Assembly (NCBI RefSeq): GCF_000750955.1
Contig: NZ_CCEJ010000004.1
Coordinates: 1 to 64,000 of the forward strand
DNA from: Criblamydia sequanensis CRIB-18
Lineage (GTDB): Bacteria > Chlamydiota > Chlamydiia > Chlamydiales > Criblamydiaceae
DNA: 64,000 bases
Reading direction: 5' to 3'
The notes beneath the pieces are model-generated. The model saw only the letters and a program-made list of their open reading frames with translations, was not told where the DNA came from and ran no database searches. The position numbers and the translations under genes are program-made. Positions 55,024 through 63,512 of this stretch are shown in pieces; the first letter of the stretch is position 1; each line of letters begins with the position of its first letter.

Positions 55024-56406
55024 TTAGTCTTTCTTTTTTTGATTAAGCAGATTTCTTCCGGGTTCAGGAACTTTCGATTTTGATCCTTGTTCTTTAATGT
55101 TTTCAGCTTCAGAATTCAGCTCTCCCTCACTTTTAGTAGCTATTTTATCAGCTTCCTCAGGCTTTTCTAGTTGCATAGCTCCTTCCGGTTTTTCCGAGCC
55201 CATCCAAACAGTGATTCCTTGTGGAAAAATAAGTTCGCGAGCCTCGTCTGGCATATCAATGCGATTTGATTGAAAAGCTTTTTTGACTAATCGGATAACT
55301 GAGGATCTTACTTTAAGCCAGCTATGCTTCTTACCATCCAACCAAAAATAAATTTTTAAATTAATGGTTGATTTACCAAAACTATCAACTAAAACCCATG
55401 GTTCAGGATCTTTTAAAACCGCAGGATGATTTTGCAGGACTTTTAATGCAATATCTTGGGCTTCAGAAATAACACAATCATAACCGATTCCTACGATAAA
55501 ATCTTCTCTGCGATTAGGATTGCTGGTAAAGTTTCTTATATTGCTTTTGTATACAGTTGCGTTGGGGATTTGAATGTAGTTGCCCTCGAGAGAAATAAGA
55601 ATCGTGGTTCTTATTGTTAAACTTTGAACATAGCCTGTAATCCCTTCAATTTCGATTAAATCCCCTTTATTAAAGGGGTTGTTGATACTTAAAAAAATAC
55701 TGGCCAAGAGATTTTCTGTGATATCCTTAAAGGCAATACCTAAAATTATGCCCAGTAGGCCGGTACCTCCTAAAACTGTCAAAGCAATCGTTGTCAAACC
55801 CATCAAATGAAAGACGCTATAGAGTCCCATGAGAAAAATACCCGTACCAATCGACCAGGTAATGATTTTGACTAATAATGGATTTTCTATTTTTTTACTT
55901 AATATGAACCTGGAAAGGCGGTAGGTTGTTTTGGCAAAAAGCCAGGCTGCTAAAAGAATAACCAGACCAAAAAGAATTGCGGGGATGATTTTTAGAAAAC
56001 CTCGCCATTGTTCTCGTAAACCTTTGATAACGGGTTGAAAGTCCCAAATAGATGGTTTTAACACATCTATTTGATTAACTACTGCTACAGTATCTTGTGT
56101 GTTGCCGGCTAATTTCTCCGCCCATTCCTTATACTCGTCTTTTTGTGCTTGACCTGATAAGAATACGACTCCTTCTCTAACATGTACTTTAGGGTCTATA
56201 AACCATCCTGTGGATTCTAAGATATTTTTTAATCTGTATGAGATTTCATCATCTAAAGCATCCGGCTTTACATTTACTTTTTCTGGAGCTGTAATTTCTA
56301 TTTTGTTTGGGCCTTCTTCCTTTGCCAATAAAGAAAAAGGGGTAGCCAAGCATAAAAAAAAATAGAAGAGAAAGATAAATTTTTTTTGGATAGATGCTAT
56401 TTTCAT
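55024..56406 (-). CDS. Mechanosensitive channel (MscS family) with N-terminal BON domain
   Basis: 460 residues. Signal peptide (about 1-28), a periplasmic BON domain (about 52-115, WFIDPKVHVREGVVFLSGQA), three membrane helices with the MscS pore helix TVLGGTGLLGIILGIAFKDI, and the beta domain (NPFNKGDLIEIEGITGYVQS) with the GIGYD strand. The last 60 residues are acidic, Lys-rich and disordered. BON domains bind lipid or anchor to the envelope. The protein would relieve turgor on osmotic downshift. It has a good ribosome site (caggg). Confidence 0.9.
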   Translation of the reverse strand: MKIASIQKKFIFLFYFFLCLATPFSLLAKEEGPNKIEITAPEKVNVKPDALDDEISYRLKNILESTGWFIDPKVHVREGVVFLSGQAQKDEYKEWAEKLAGNTQDTVAVVNQIDVLKPSIWDFQPVIKGLREQWRGFLKIIPAILFGLVILLAAWLFAKTTYRLSRFILSKKIENPLLVKIITWSIGTGIFLMGLYSVFHLMGLTTIALTVLGGTGLLGIILGIAFKDITENLLASIFLSINNPFNKGDLIEIEGITGYVQSLTIRTTILISLEGNYIQIPNATVYKSNIRNFTSNPNRREDFIVGIGYDCVISEAQDIALKVLQNHPAVLKDPEPWVLVDSFGKSTINLKIYFWLDGKKHSWLKVRSSVIRLVKKAFQSNRIDMPDEARELIFPQGITVWMGSEKPEGAMQLEKPEEADKIATKSEGELNSEAENIKEQGSKSKVPEPGRNLLNQKKKD

Positions 56407-56902
56407 GACCCTGAAGTATTAATTAATGCAGGTGATAGTTTAAATAACTCATAATCCAGATAGAAAAGAAAATTACAATAAAAATAACAGAAACAGTAGT
56501 GCAAAAAAAAATATGTTCCTAAGATTTTTTCTCCTAAACATCAAAAAGAAAATAAACTGGAGTAAGGATTGAATGAGGGCAATAGTAAAAATGGCTGTGA
56601 TGGCTTCTTTGTTGGTAAAATTGAAAAATCATAGTAAAAGTCGGTGGACTAGACCAAATTTATTTTTTCTTTTTAAAATTTTTATATGTTAAATAAAAGT
56701 CATTATTTATCCCAATTAAGCCGGTCTCTTATGGCAAAAATGAAGGATATGTGTTTTTTTAATCGATAAAACCTAAGATATCAGTGATAGATATTAGGGT
56801 ACACGGCTTGCTCCCTAACTATATATTCTAATGATCATTAGCGACTAATACAAGAATTGTAATAATAACCTAAACTATTAAAATTAATCTTGTTTAGGAG
56901 AA
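56407..56902. other. Intergenic region with two doubtful small frames
   Basis: About 500 A+T-rich bases between divergent genes. 56573-56692 (+) could encode 39 residues and has taagga 4 bases before its ATG, but the sequence looks unlike a protein after residue 17. 56423-56541 (-) would encode a 39-residue single-span membrane protein if one base were added in a run of nine T. Neither is accepted as a gene. Promoters for both flanking genes must lie here. Confidence 0.4.
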
Positions 56903-58234
56903 GTGAAACAAAAAATGTGGAAAATTGGCAAATGGTCCTTCAATCTTCATTCTCCAATTTTTTTAATTATTGTTTCTCTCTGTTTTTATTTGGCGATATG
57001 GTTTTTAGCCACTATGGGGACCCCATTATGTGATTGCTGGCCACTGAAAATTTGGGCGACTTCCCTAGGTGTTGCAGGTTACTTCATTTTTTCTTTTTCA
57101 CTATTACTATCTTCACGCTGGAAAAAGCTGGAGGATTGGTTTGGAGGTTTGGACCAGATCTACCATCTTCATAAAAGACTTGGGATTTGGGGTTTCTGCT
57201 TAATTCTTCTTCATCCTTGGGTGGAAGCATTAAAATGGCTTCCAGATCGTATCGAAAAATTTATTTTTTTTATACTGCCTATCCATGGAAGACTATCGGT
57301 AAATCTCGGCTCCTACGCATATTGGCTTATGTTGTTAATCCTAGGAGTTACTTTGTTAAAGCTTCTTCCCTACAACAAATGGAAAATTCTGCACAAGCTT
57401 ATGAGTGTAGTTTTTCTTTTAGCATCACTTCATATCGTTCTGTCAGACAAGAGGGTTGGATCAGAATTCGCCCAGTTGATGCTATACCTCCCCATGGGTA
57501 TTGGGTTTTTAGGAATTTTTTATAAACAGATCTACATCCCTTTTTTTGCAAAACATTCATCATTTGTAGTCACTAATGTTAAAAATATAAATGACAATAT
57601 TGTTGAAGTAACTTTAAGTCCTAAAAAAGAGCCCTTAAAATTTATTTCCGGGCAATATGGTTTTTTTACTTTTTATGGACCTTCACTATCTAAAGAATCT
57701 CACCCATTCACTTTAATTGAGTCAATTGAAGGCTCAACAATATCACTTTTGGTCAAAGCTCAAGGCGATTATACGATAAATTTACACCGACATATCAAAA
57801 AGGGGGATATTGGTATATGTGAAGGTCCTTATGGTCGTCTTAATTATAATCAAGCAGGCAATTCGCAGATATGGATAGCTGGCGGCATCGGTGTAGTTCC
57901 ATTTTTAGCTTGGATAAGAGCTATGAAGAGAACTTTCCCAAAAGGAATTAAGATTGACTTCTACTACTGCATCCATAGGGAAACCGATGCGGTGTTCTAT
58001 AGAGAGTTCAAAGAATTCAGTACAGCTTATCCGGACTTCCGTATTATTTTATGTTGTTCCGAAAAAGGAAATAGACTCGATATGCATAAAATTATTGACT
58101 TCAGCGGCAATATAAGCAGTAAACAAGTTTTCATGTGCGGTCCGCTAAAGCTAACAAGTGATTTTAAGTCAAAACTTCAGGCATATGGGGTAAGCTATGA
58201 TAATATTTTTGTAGAAGACTTCGATTTCTTTTAA
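56903..58234 (+). CDS. Ferric-reductase-like transmembrane flavocytochrome (FRE/NOX type)
   Basis: 443 residues from a GTG at 56903 (aggag 2 bases away); an ATG at 56915 is an alternative with 14-base spacing. Six or so membrane helices carry His pairs 90/104 and 164/177, the spacing used for two b hemes. A ferredoxin-reductase-like part follows: SGQYGFF, HPFTLIES (267-274), EGPYG (307-311) for FAD, and IAGGIGVVPFLAW plus a late CGP for NAD(P)H. It should move electrons from NAD(P)H through the membrane to iron, oxygen or another acceptor. No partner subunit is nearby. Confidence 0.88.
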   Translation: MKQKMWKIGKWSFNLHSPIFLIIVSLCFYLAIWFLATMGTPLCDCWPLKIWATSLGVAGYFIFSFSLLLSSRWKKLEDWFGGLDQIYHLHKRLGIWGFCLILLHPWVEALKWLPDRIEKFIFFILPIHGRLSVNLGSYAYWLMLLILGVTLLKLLPYNKWKILHKLMSVVFLLASLHIVLSDKRVGSEFAQLMLYLPMGIGFLGIFYKQIYIPFFAKHSSFVVTNVKNINDNIVEVTLSPKKEPLKFISGQYGFFTFYGPSLSKESHPFTLIESIEGSTISLLVKAQGDYTINLHRHIKKGDIGICEGPYGRLNYNQAGNSQIWIAGGIGVVPFLAWIRAMKRTFPKGIKIDFYYCIHRETDAVFYREFKEFSTAYPDFRIILCCSEKGNRLDMHKIIDFSGNISSKQVFMCGPLKLTSDFKSKLQAYGVSYDNIFVEDFDFF

Positions 58235-58331
58235 CTTCATATTTCTGCCCTATCAACAGATGCATTATAATGCTCTGAAAATATTCCGTGATATGAAGAC
58301 CAGGCATCTGACAATTGTTTTGCCACCACTA

Positions 58332-58673
58332 TTAACTACTTAATTCTTCAAAAGCTTCTAACGCTTCGGCAGCATACATTAATGAAGGCCCTCCACCCAT
58401 ATAAACAGCCATGCTCAATGTCTCAAGAAATTCTTCACGAGTAACCCCTAATTTAATCAAAGACTGAGTGTGGAACCCAATGCAGCCATCGCAATGGGAT
58501 GCAATACCCAATGCAAGTGCTATTAATTCCTTTGTCTTTTTGCTAAGCGCGCCTTCTTTTGTAGCAGCTTGTGCCAATGTATTAAATCCATTCATCACAT
58601 CAGGAATTTCCTTACGCATTTTTGATAGCGATGTTGAAATGGTGTTTGTAATTTCTTTATAATTTTTTGTCAT
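58332..58673 (-). CDS. Carboxymuconolactone decarboxylase / AhpD-like protein
   Basis: 113 residues, all helical. The redox motif SHCDGCIGFH (59-68; Cys61, Cys64, His68) matches AhpD-like peroxidase partners better than true decarboxylases. It is probably a small thiol-dependent hydroperoxidase. Ribosome site ggaattag. Convergent with the ferric-reductase-like gene, 97 bases apart. Confidence 0.9.
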   Translation of the reverse strand: MTKNYKEITNTISTSLSKMRKEIPDVMNGFNTLAQAATKEGALSKKTKELIALALGIASHCDGCIGFHTQSLIKLGVTREEFLETLSMAVYMGGGPSLMYAAEALEAFEELSS

Positions 58674-58957
58674 AGACTAATTCCTATTCAATTTGTTCAA
58701 TGGGGTATGAGATGACTGTTAAGAAATGTTTGTTCATTTGCCATAGATTTCTTGCATAAACTCTTGCACTATTTTTGATCTTCACCTTTTTTATTAATAG
58801 GTGATCCTATTGAACAAGCTACCCTCATCTTTTGAGATGAACTTACATCTATGGTTTTATAAAAAAAAGGAATCTTTGAGTATTTACCCAAATTTTACGC
58901 AATTGTTAGGAAAAAGCTACAATAAAGGGGTGCTAAGCCTGCACAATTAGTGCTTTC
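58674..58957. other. Intergenic region holding the left copy of a direct repeat
   Basis: About 280 bases with no gene. It contains aaattttacg (58890-58899) and ggaaaaagctaca (58909-58921), which recur in the same order at 60869-60894. Confidence 0.45.
58890..58925 (+). repeat. Direct repeat, left copy, flanking the AbiE module
   Basis: Shares aaattttacg and ggaaaaagctaca with 60869-60899; the spacer is 5 bases longer here. Together the copies bracket about 2 kb containing the AbiE pair and one small frame. Confidence 0.5.
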
Positions 58958-59200
58958 TCAAACCACTGAATTTACTGTGCCTATTTTATTCTCAGTTGCA
59001 ATTACTTTAGAAACCCTTTTCCACATCTCGTTTTCTTCGAGCTGTTTTTTGTCAGACTCGATTTTGCTTGCAATTGTTTCCGAAACCACATGCTTAGCAC
59101 CTTGGTCAAGCACTAATATGGCTACTTCTGTAGATAGGCAATTTTGATTATACATCCCAAAGAATCGAAGTTGTTTTGCCTCAATCAAGCATTCTCGCAT
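58958..59200 (-). CDS. Possible small protein inside the AbiE-bearing segment
   Basis: 80 residues from ATG at 59200; an internal Met (residue 16, in GMYNQNCLSTEVAILVLDQG) is another start. The sequence is soluble and helical toward the end, with no recognised family. No convincing ribosome site. It may be a remnant of a gene carried with the toxin-antitoxin pair. Confidence 0.35.
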   Translation of the reverse strand: MRECLIEAKQLRFFGMYNQNCLSTEVAILVLDQGAKHVVSETIASKIESDKKQLEENEMWKRVSKVIATENKIGTVNSVV

Positions 59201-59296
59201 TCACAATTATTAGCCAAACAAGTCTTTCAGACACAGTCTTTGCCGAGTATGAAATTTCAATTCATGAGCAAACATTAAATTGGCTTTCAAATAAAA

Positions 59297-60160
59297 CTAA
59301 GTAGTTGCAGGTAATAAGTTTTTAAAAAAGTTCTTTAAGTCGAAGATAATTTTTTCAAATGGTATTGCTTCATGAGAAATATCTCTTAAAAAAGAATTCC
59401 ATTTGGTTTTCTTAATTGGATCCTCGTAGAAAGATTCTAGAAATGCAATTGGAACAGCCTCAAGAATGGTTCCTCTATTCTTAAGAATTTGGAGAATGAT
59501 TCCTTGCAATTCCTTTCGATCGAAATCAAACTGTTGGGTCAACAGCCATATGTCATAAAAATCTTTCATACGTGTGTTGGCAAATCCCAAACGAATAATA
59601 GATTCAAATTTTTCTGCAATAGATGTTTGGGGAGTATATCCTTTTAACTCAGGAGCGGGAAGATCTAAAAGAGTAGGATACTTTATCTTTGCAGGGTGAG
59701 GCAAAATAGTATCACTAAATCCAAAGTCGATTCGCATAGGAAGTTTTGCTGTGAAGAGCTGCGCTGAAAATGCAGCACTGATTCCATGATATTCAGCTTC
59801 TAACTGTGCTTCTGTTAATTTTAAGGTGTCTGAGGCAAATACTAAGCCATCGGGTATCACTTCAATAGCACAGATTTCATTAATAATTTTCTGTAAATTA
59901 GCTATGGAATTTGAAGTTTTGGCAAGAAGATCTATGTCTACCGTTGCCCGATGGCTCATTGGATCCCAGACCATCAACATCAAGCCCCCTTTTAGATAAA
60001 AAGAGCTTTGATGAGAGGATACGCTTAGACGGTACAAAAAACGTTCCATCGCATAGTATTTCAAAACTTCTTGAACAGGTCTTTTTCTTTGCTTTGCGAC
60101 ATTTTTTAAACGGCTATAGATAGACTCATCGAGGTTTTCCTTGGGCTTTTCCATTTTCAT
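59297..60160 (-). CDS. AbiEii/AbiGii-family nucleotidyltransferase toxin
   Basis: 287 residues. The DNA-polymerase-beta-like nucleotidyltransferase motif is seen as KGGLML (57-62) followed by RATVDIDLL (71-79; Asp75 and Asp77). Later conserved segments TSIAEKFESIIRLG and MKDFYDIWLL match the family. AbiEii toxins add nucleotides (GTP preference in studied cases) to tRNA or other targets and stop growth; the pair acts as a type IV toxin-antitoxin system that can abort phage infection. Its ATG overlaps the antitoxin stop by 4 bases. Confidence 0.9.
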   Translation of the reverse strand: MKMEKPKENLDESIYSRLKNVAKQRKRPVQEVLKYYAMERFLYRLSVSSHQSSFYLKGGLMLMVWDPMSHRATVDIDLLAKTSNSIANLQKIINEICAIEVIPDGLVFASDTLKLTEAQLEAEYHGISAAFSAQLFTAKLPMRIDFGFSDTILPHPAKIKYPTLLDLPAPELKGYTPQTSIAEKFESIIRLGFANTRMKDFYDIWLLTQQFDFDRKELQGIILQILKNRGTILEAVPIAFLESFYEDPIKKTKWNSFLRDISHEAIPFEKIIFDLKNFFKNLLPATT

Positions 60161-60810
60161 TGACTCACTATTGTTTCCATAATCGGCTGAAGGATTTTCT
60201 CAATGCGATTAATTTTTGCATATTCATATAACTTATCAATTTGAGTGCCTTTGCGTTGCCAATACATCTTCAAGGCTTCAATGACAACATCCATCCCGAT
60301 CTTATTCCGAAATTTAACGCAATCAGCTAAGGTTTTTTCGATGTTGTAAATTTTGACAGGAAAGCCACTTATTAATTTAGTCTCAACACCTGAGCTATAG
60401 ACTTTTTCCGAATATCGAAAGTATCTGAGGGGTGGATATTCCAATCTTGAGGGACGTGCTTTTGTGGGAATGGCTACATAGACGAAATGAGGAATTTGAG
60501 TTGTGATTTCGTGATAAGCCAAAGCTGAAATCAAGCATATCACGGCATGAGGAATTTTCTTAGAAACAAGAACAAGATCTGGCTCTGAAAAATCGGGAAC
60601 TTCGATCAGCCTATATATTCCTTTTGCCAGTTGCTCTAATAATCCCTCATCTCTCAGCTGATAGATCGTGCGTGGATGAATGCCCAAACGGATTGCTTCA
60701 GCTGTTCGCAGCAATCCTTGATTTTTCTTAAAGAGGTTTATAGCTTTCTGTTTTGCATTCATGGATAGTAATGTAGGTAAATGTTTTCTTTTTACTACAT
60801 TCTTATCCAT
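60157..60810 (-). CDS. AbiEi-type antitoxin with winged-helix domain
   Basis: 217 residues from ATG at 60810; an ATG at 60762 (MNAKQKAI) may be the real start because the first 16 residues look unlike a domain. The N-terminal wHTH is visible in GLLRTAEAIRLGIHPRTIYQ followed by LRDEGLLEQLAKGIYRL. The C-terminal domain (VEALKMYW-like end) matches AbiEi antitoxins, which repress their own promoter and neutralise the toxin without direct binding. TTGACT lies in the upstream bases as a candidate -35. Flanked by the direct repeat. Confidence 0.88.
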   Translation of the reverse strand: MDKNVVKRKHLPTLLSMNAKQKAINLFKKNQGLLRTAEAIRLGIHPRTIYQLRDEGLLEQLAKGIYRLIEVPDFSEPDLVLVSKKIPHAVICLISALAYHEITTQIPHFVYVAIPTKARPSRLEYPPLRYFRYSEKVYSSGVETKLISGFPVKIYNIEKTLADCVKFRNKIGMDVVIEALKMYWQRKGTQIDKLYEYAKINRIEKILQPIMETIVSQ

Positions 60811-60868
60811 TCATCTTTGCAAGTCAACAGGAAACCTCTCTTTTTTCTATTGACGATAGGAATTATGC

Positions 60869-60899
60869 AAATTTTACGTTGGGAAAAAGCTACAGTAAA
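60869..60899 (+). repeat. Direct repeat, right copy, flanking the AbiE module
   Basis: aaattttacg (60869-60878) and ggaaaaagctaca (60882-60894), in the same order as at 58890-58921. It lies 58 bases upstream of the antitoxin start. Confidence 0.5.
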
Positions 60900-61059
60900 A
60901 TGGCACAACCAGGCACACTTGATTTTTTTCTAACCCGTTTAAAACATTGTGCCTATGTACGCTCTTTCACCATGGATAACAGCAGGACAACCCTCTCATA
61001 ACCCGCTGGCCTTTAAGTTCTATCTCCCTTTTTTACAAGCATCCAACTTGAAAACACGA

Positions 61060-61078
61060 TCGGCTTCTATTAAGCCGA
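61060..61078 (-). terminator. Hairpin downstream of the trmB-bshC operon
   Basis: tcggctt (61060-61066) pairs with aagccga (61072-61078), 5-base loop. It is 18 bases after the last stop of the leftward operon. The T-tract is weak. Confidence 0.45.
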
Positions 61079-61096
61079 CGGTGCGAGGTAGATAGT

Positions 61097-62143
61097 TTAG
61101 GTTAGGTCTTCGATTGAGAAGGGGGATTCGTCGGGGAGGCCAAGCTCTTCCCGAAGGGTTAGGATTGAGCCGCCGGCGGCGGAAAACCCTTGCAGCATAC
61201 GGAAGCCTTCTTTCGAAAGCATAGCCGGGTCTACAATAAGCTTATCCAAGCCTTTCCACTCGGTAATTAGATGTTCTTCTGAAATTAGTCTGAAGGAGGT
61301 CTTTTTTTGAAGCAAGGACTGGAGTGTCTCATCAATGAGCTTGTAGTCTTTAGCCTTTTGATTCACTTTAGGCATAAGAAGGCCTAGGGAAGTGAGCTTG
61401 TCATCCTTTTTATAAACAATCTTTTGGCCTTCAACAGAAAGCCCTTCTCTTGGGATTTTTGCATTTTTTGGAATAATTTGGATCTTAAGTGAGTTTTCTT
61501 TACTTAAAACCCTCGCTTCCGTAATCAAAGCAGTGTCTTTTAAATCTAGAATGATAAAAGTTTTCACTAAATCCCTTAAAGGCTTGGCAAGCTCTTCCAA
61601 GAAACGGAACGCAATTTCAAAAAAGCAGATTTCGTCGGGCTCATTAAGTCCATGATTTTCCCTATATTGGGCAATAGCCTCATCAAAAAGACCTTTCTTT
61701 TTGGATAGTTCGCTTTCCAAACTTAGAGAACCTGAATAAAGAATAACCCCTAAAGAGTGTTTTTCAAATAAAGGGAAAACCTTTTCCGCAAAGTGATTAA
61801 TTACAAATTGAAGAGTAGCAAACTGCCCCTGATGGTCAGGGGGGAATTTTAAGCCTGTAAATAACCCAAGGTCAAGTTCCCATAAAATATATTTCTTTTT
61901 TTCAATTTCCTGCTTTGCTAGCAAAAGGGCTTCATCCCATGAGCCTTCATCTTGCAAATCCCCTTTTAAAGGGATCACTTTTGTGTTGTAAGGGGATGCT
62001 GAAGGTGACAACAAGATATCAGGTAAAAAGACCTGGTCCTTAAAAAAACAAGTTTCCCCATCCCAATAGAAAGCGGAAGCTTCTTCCTCGCTTTCAGTAG
62101 CACATTCTTTCTTAGATTCAAAAAAATTAAATTTGTCTGTCAT
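61097..62143 (-). CDS. Conserved hypothetical protein, operon partner of bshC
   Basis: 348 residues, soluble, no membrane segment and no motif I can name. The first 25 residues are acidic. The middle (ILWELDLGLFTGLKFPPDHQ and a long helical stretch to about 200) and a beta-rich C-terminal half (LKIQIIPKNAKIP, FRLISEEHLITEW) suggest a two-domain protein. It starts 4 bases after bshC ends, so the two are translated together; a link to thiol metabolism would be guilt by association only. Confidence 0.6.
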   Translation of the reverse strand: MTDKFNFFESKKECATESEEEASAFYWDGETCFFKDQVFLPDILLSPSASPYNTKVIPLKGDLQDEGSWDEALLLAKQEIEKKKYILWELDLGLFTGLKFPPDHQGQFATLQFVINHFAEKVFPLFEKHSLGVILYSGSLSLESELSKKKGLFDEAIAQYRENHGLNEPDEICFFEIAFRFLEELAKPLRDLVKTFIILDLKDTALITEARVLSKENSLKIQIIPKNAKIPREGLSVEGQKIVYKKDDKLTSLGLLMPKVNQKAKDYKLIDETLQSLLQKKTSFRLISEEHLITEWKGLDKLIVDPAMLSKEGFRMLQGFSAAGGSILTLREELGLPDESPFSIEDLT

Positions 62144-62147
62144 ATGT

Positions 62148-63497
62148 TTATAAAATACCGTAAAGATGATGGTTCTCGCGCCAAGGAAGAGCTTTTAAAA
62201 GCTTGTGGATCAAGTTTTCAGGCAAGTCCTTTTGGAATTCAAAAAAATTGTAAGTTCTTTCCTGCAAGTTAAGCTTGGGATGAAAAAGGTTTTGAAGCGC
62301 ATGTTGCTGAAATTTTGAAAGGTTCGGCTTTAACTCTTTTAGAGTTTTTGACTCTCCCCTAATCAGTAAGTTAAGGCTTTGGACCACATCGGGAGACAGC
62401 TCTTTTGCAGCATCTTTTGGAACAAGGGTTATAGATAGCCTTGGAATAAGCCAAGGCATGGTCAATTGATGAAAATCAAAATAAGGCTTAAGCGCCGACC
62501 AGTATTCTAATTCGGAGGGGCCCACAATTTGCGCAGCTGTTGGAAAAATCCTACATTGAACCAAGGGCCTTAAAGCCGCATCAGGGCTTATTTTTCCCTT
62601 ATTTTCCCGAATAAAATCAAGAAGCTCTTTCTTACTAAATTTTCTATCGCCGATTTTAAATAAGCCGCTTTCAAAGAGAATGCGAACCCTTTTATGATTC
62701 TCATCTTTAAAAAAGAGATGGGTCTCTCCAACTTTTCTATGATTCAACGGATAGGGCAAGTTCATCGAAAAGAACTTTTTTTCAATATTTTGAAAAAGCT
62801 CTTCGACCTCCTCAAACCTTTCAATCTCATCAAGGAAAAGATCCAACGCCAAAGGCCTAATTTTTGCAGGCTCGATAAAAACAAGGCCTTCTTCTTTAAA
62901 AGACTCTGCAAAAAAAGAAGCCATTGCCTTTGAAAAGAAAGCGCCTTCTGAAAAAAAAGTCATTAAGTTCGGTTTATTAATCAGCTCAAGACACTCTTTT
63001 ATAAGATCAAGATGCTCTTTTCTTAAAACCAAATCCTCGACAAAAACTCCCTTCTCTTTGAAGATAAGCCTTTTTTCAAGAAGATTTCCCTTCTCATCTA
63101 AAAAGATCGCATGGTCGATTTCACGAATATCATGATCTTCAGAAGCAATCCAAAAAATGGGGATAGCTTGAAATTGCCTCGCTGTTAAAAGACAGCTAAT
63201 AGCCTTAAAAAAAGTGTATAAAGGTCCTCCAAGAAGGCCTACTTGCTGACCTCCAACGACAGAAAAGCTAAGCGGATTTTTAATTTTTTCAATATTTTGC
63301 GAAGTCTTTTTTGATAAAGCTCCAATCTCTTTATTGTATTGCAAGAGGTTTTCATAAAGAGCCTCTCTTGGATAATTTTTTTTAGATAAAGCCTCGGAAG
63401 CTTTATTAAAGCCCTTGTCATCGCTTGGGGGATAAGCATAAAGCCGATCTCTTTCAGAAGGTGAATAGGAAATTAGATTTGATTTTTCGATTTCCAT
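62148..63497 (-). CDS. bshC: Putative cysteine ligase BshC (bacillithiol biosynthesis)
   Basis: 449 residues, slightly shorter than the usual 530-540. The family core is clear: VVGGQQVGLLGGPLYTFFKA (near 79-98), PIFWIASEDHDIREIDHA (about 117-134) and RPLVQCRIFPTAAQIVGPSE followed by LEYW. BshC adds cysteine to glucosaminyl-malate, the last step of bacillithiol synthesis. The coiled-coil region after the core appears shortened, which may explain the length. bshA and bshB are not in the window. Second gene of the trmB-bshC unit (15-base gap). Confidence 0.88.
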   Translation of the reverse strand: MEIEKSNLISYSPSERDRLYAYPPSDDKGFNKASEALSKKNYPREALYENLLQYNKEIGALSKKTSQNIEKIKNPLSFSVVGGQQVGLLGGPLYTFFKAISCLLTARQFQAIPIFWIASEDHDIREIDHAIFLDEKGNLLEKRLIFKEKGVFVEDLVLRKEHLDLIKECLELINKPNLMTFFSEGAFFSKAMASFFAESFKEEGLVFIEPAKIRPLALDLFLDEIERFEEVEELFQNIEKKFFSMNLPYPLNHRKVGETHLFFKDENHKRVRILFESGLFKIGDRKFSKKELLDFIRENKGKISPDAALRPLVQCRIFPTAAQIVGPSELEYWSALKPYFDFHQLTMPWLIPRLSITLVPKDAAKELSPDVVQSLNLLIRGESKTLKELKPNLSKFQQHALQNLFHPKLNLQERTYNFFEFQKDLPENLIHKLLKALPWRENHHLYGIL

Positions 63498-63512
63498 GGA
63501 GCGATAGCTTCA

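Noticed and set aside
56573-56692. 39-codon plus-strand frame with a fair ribosome site
   Set aside because: The translated sequence loses any protein-like character after residue 17 and matches nothing recognisable; too weak to list as a gene.
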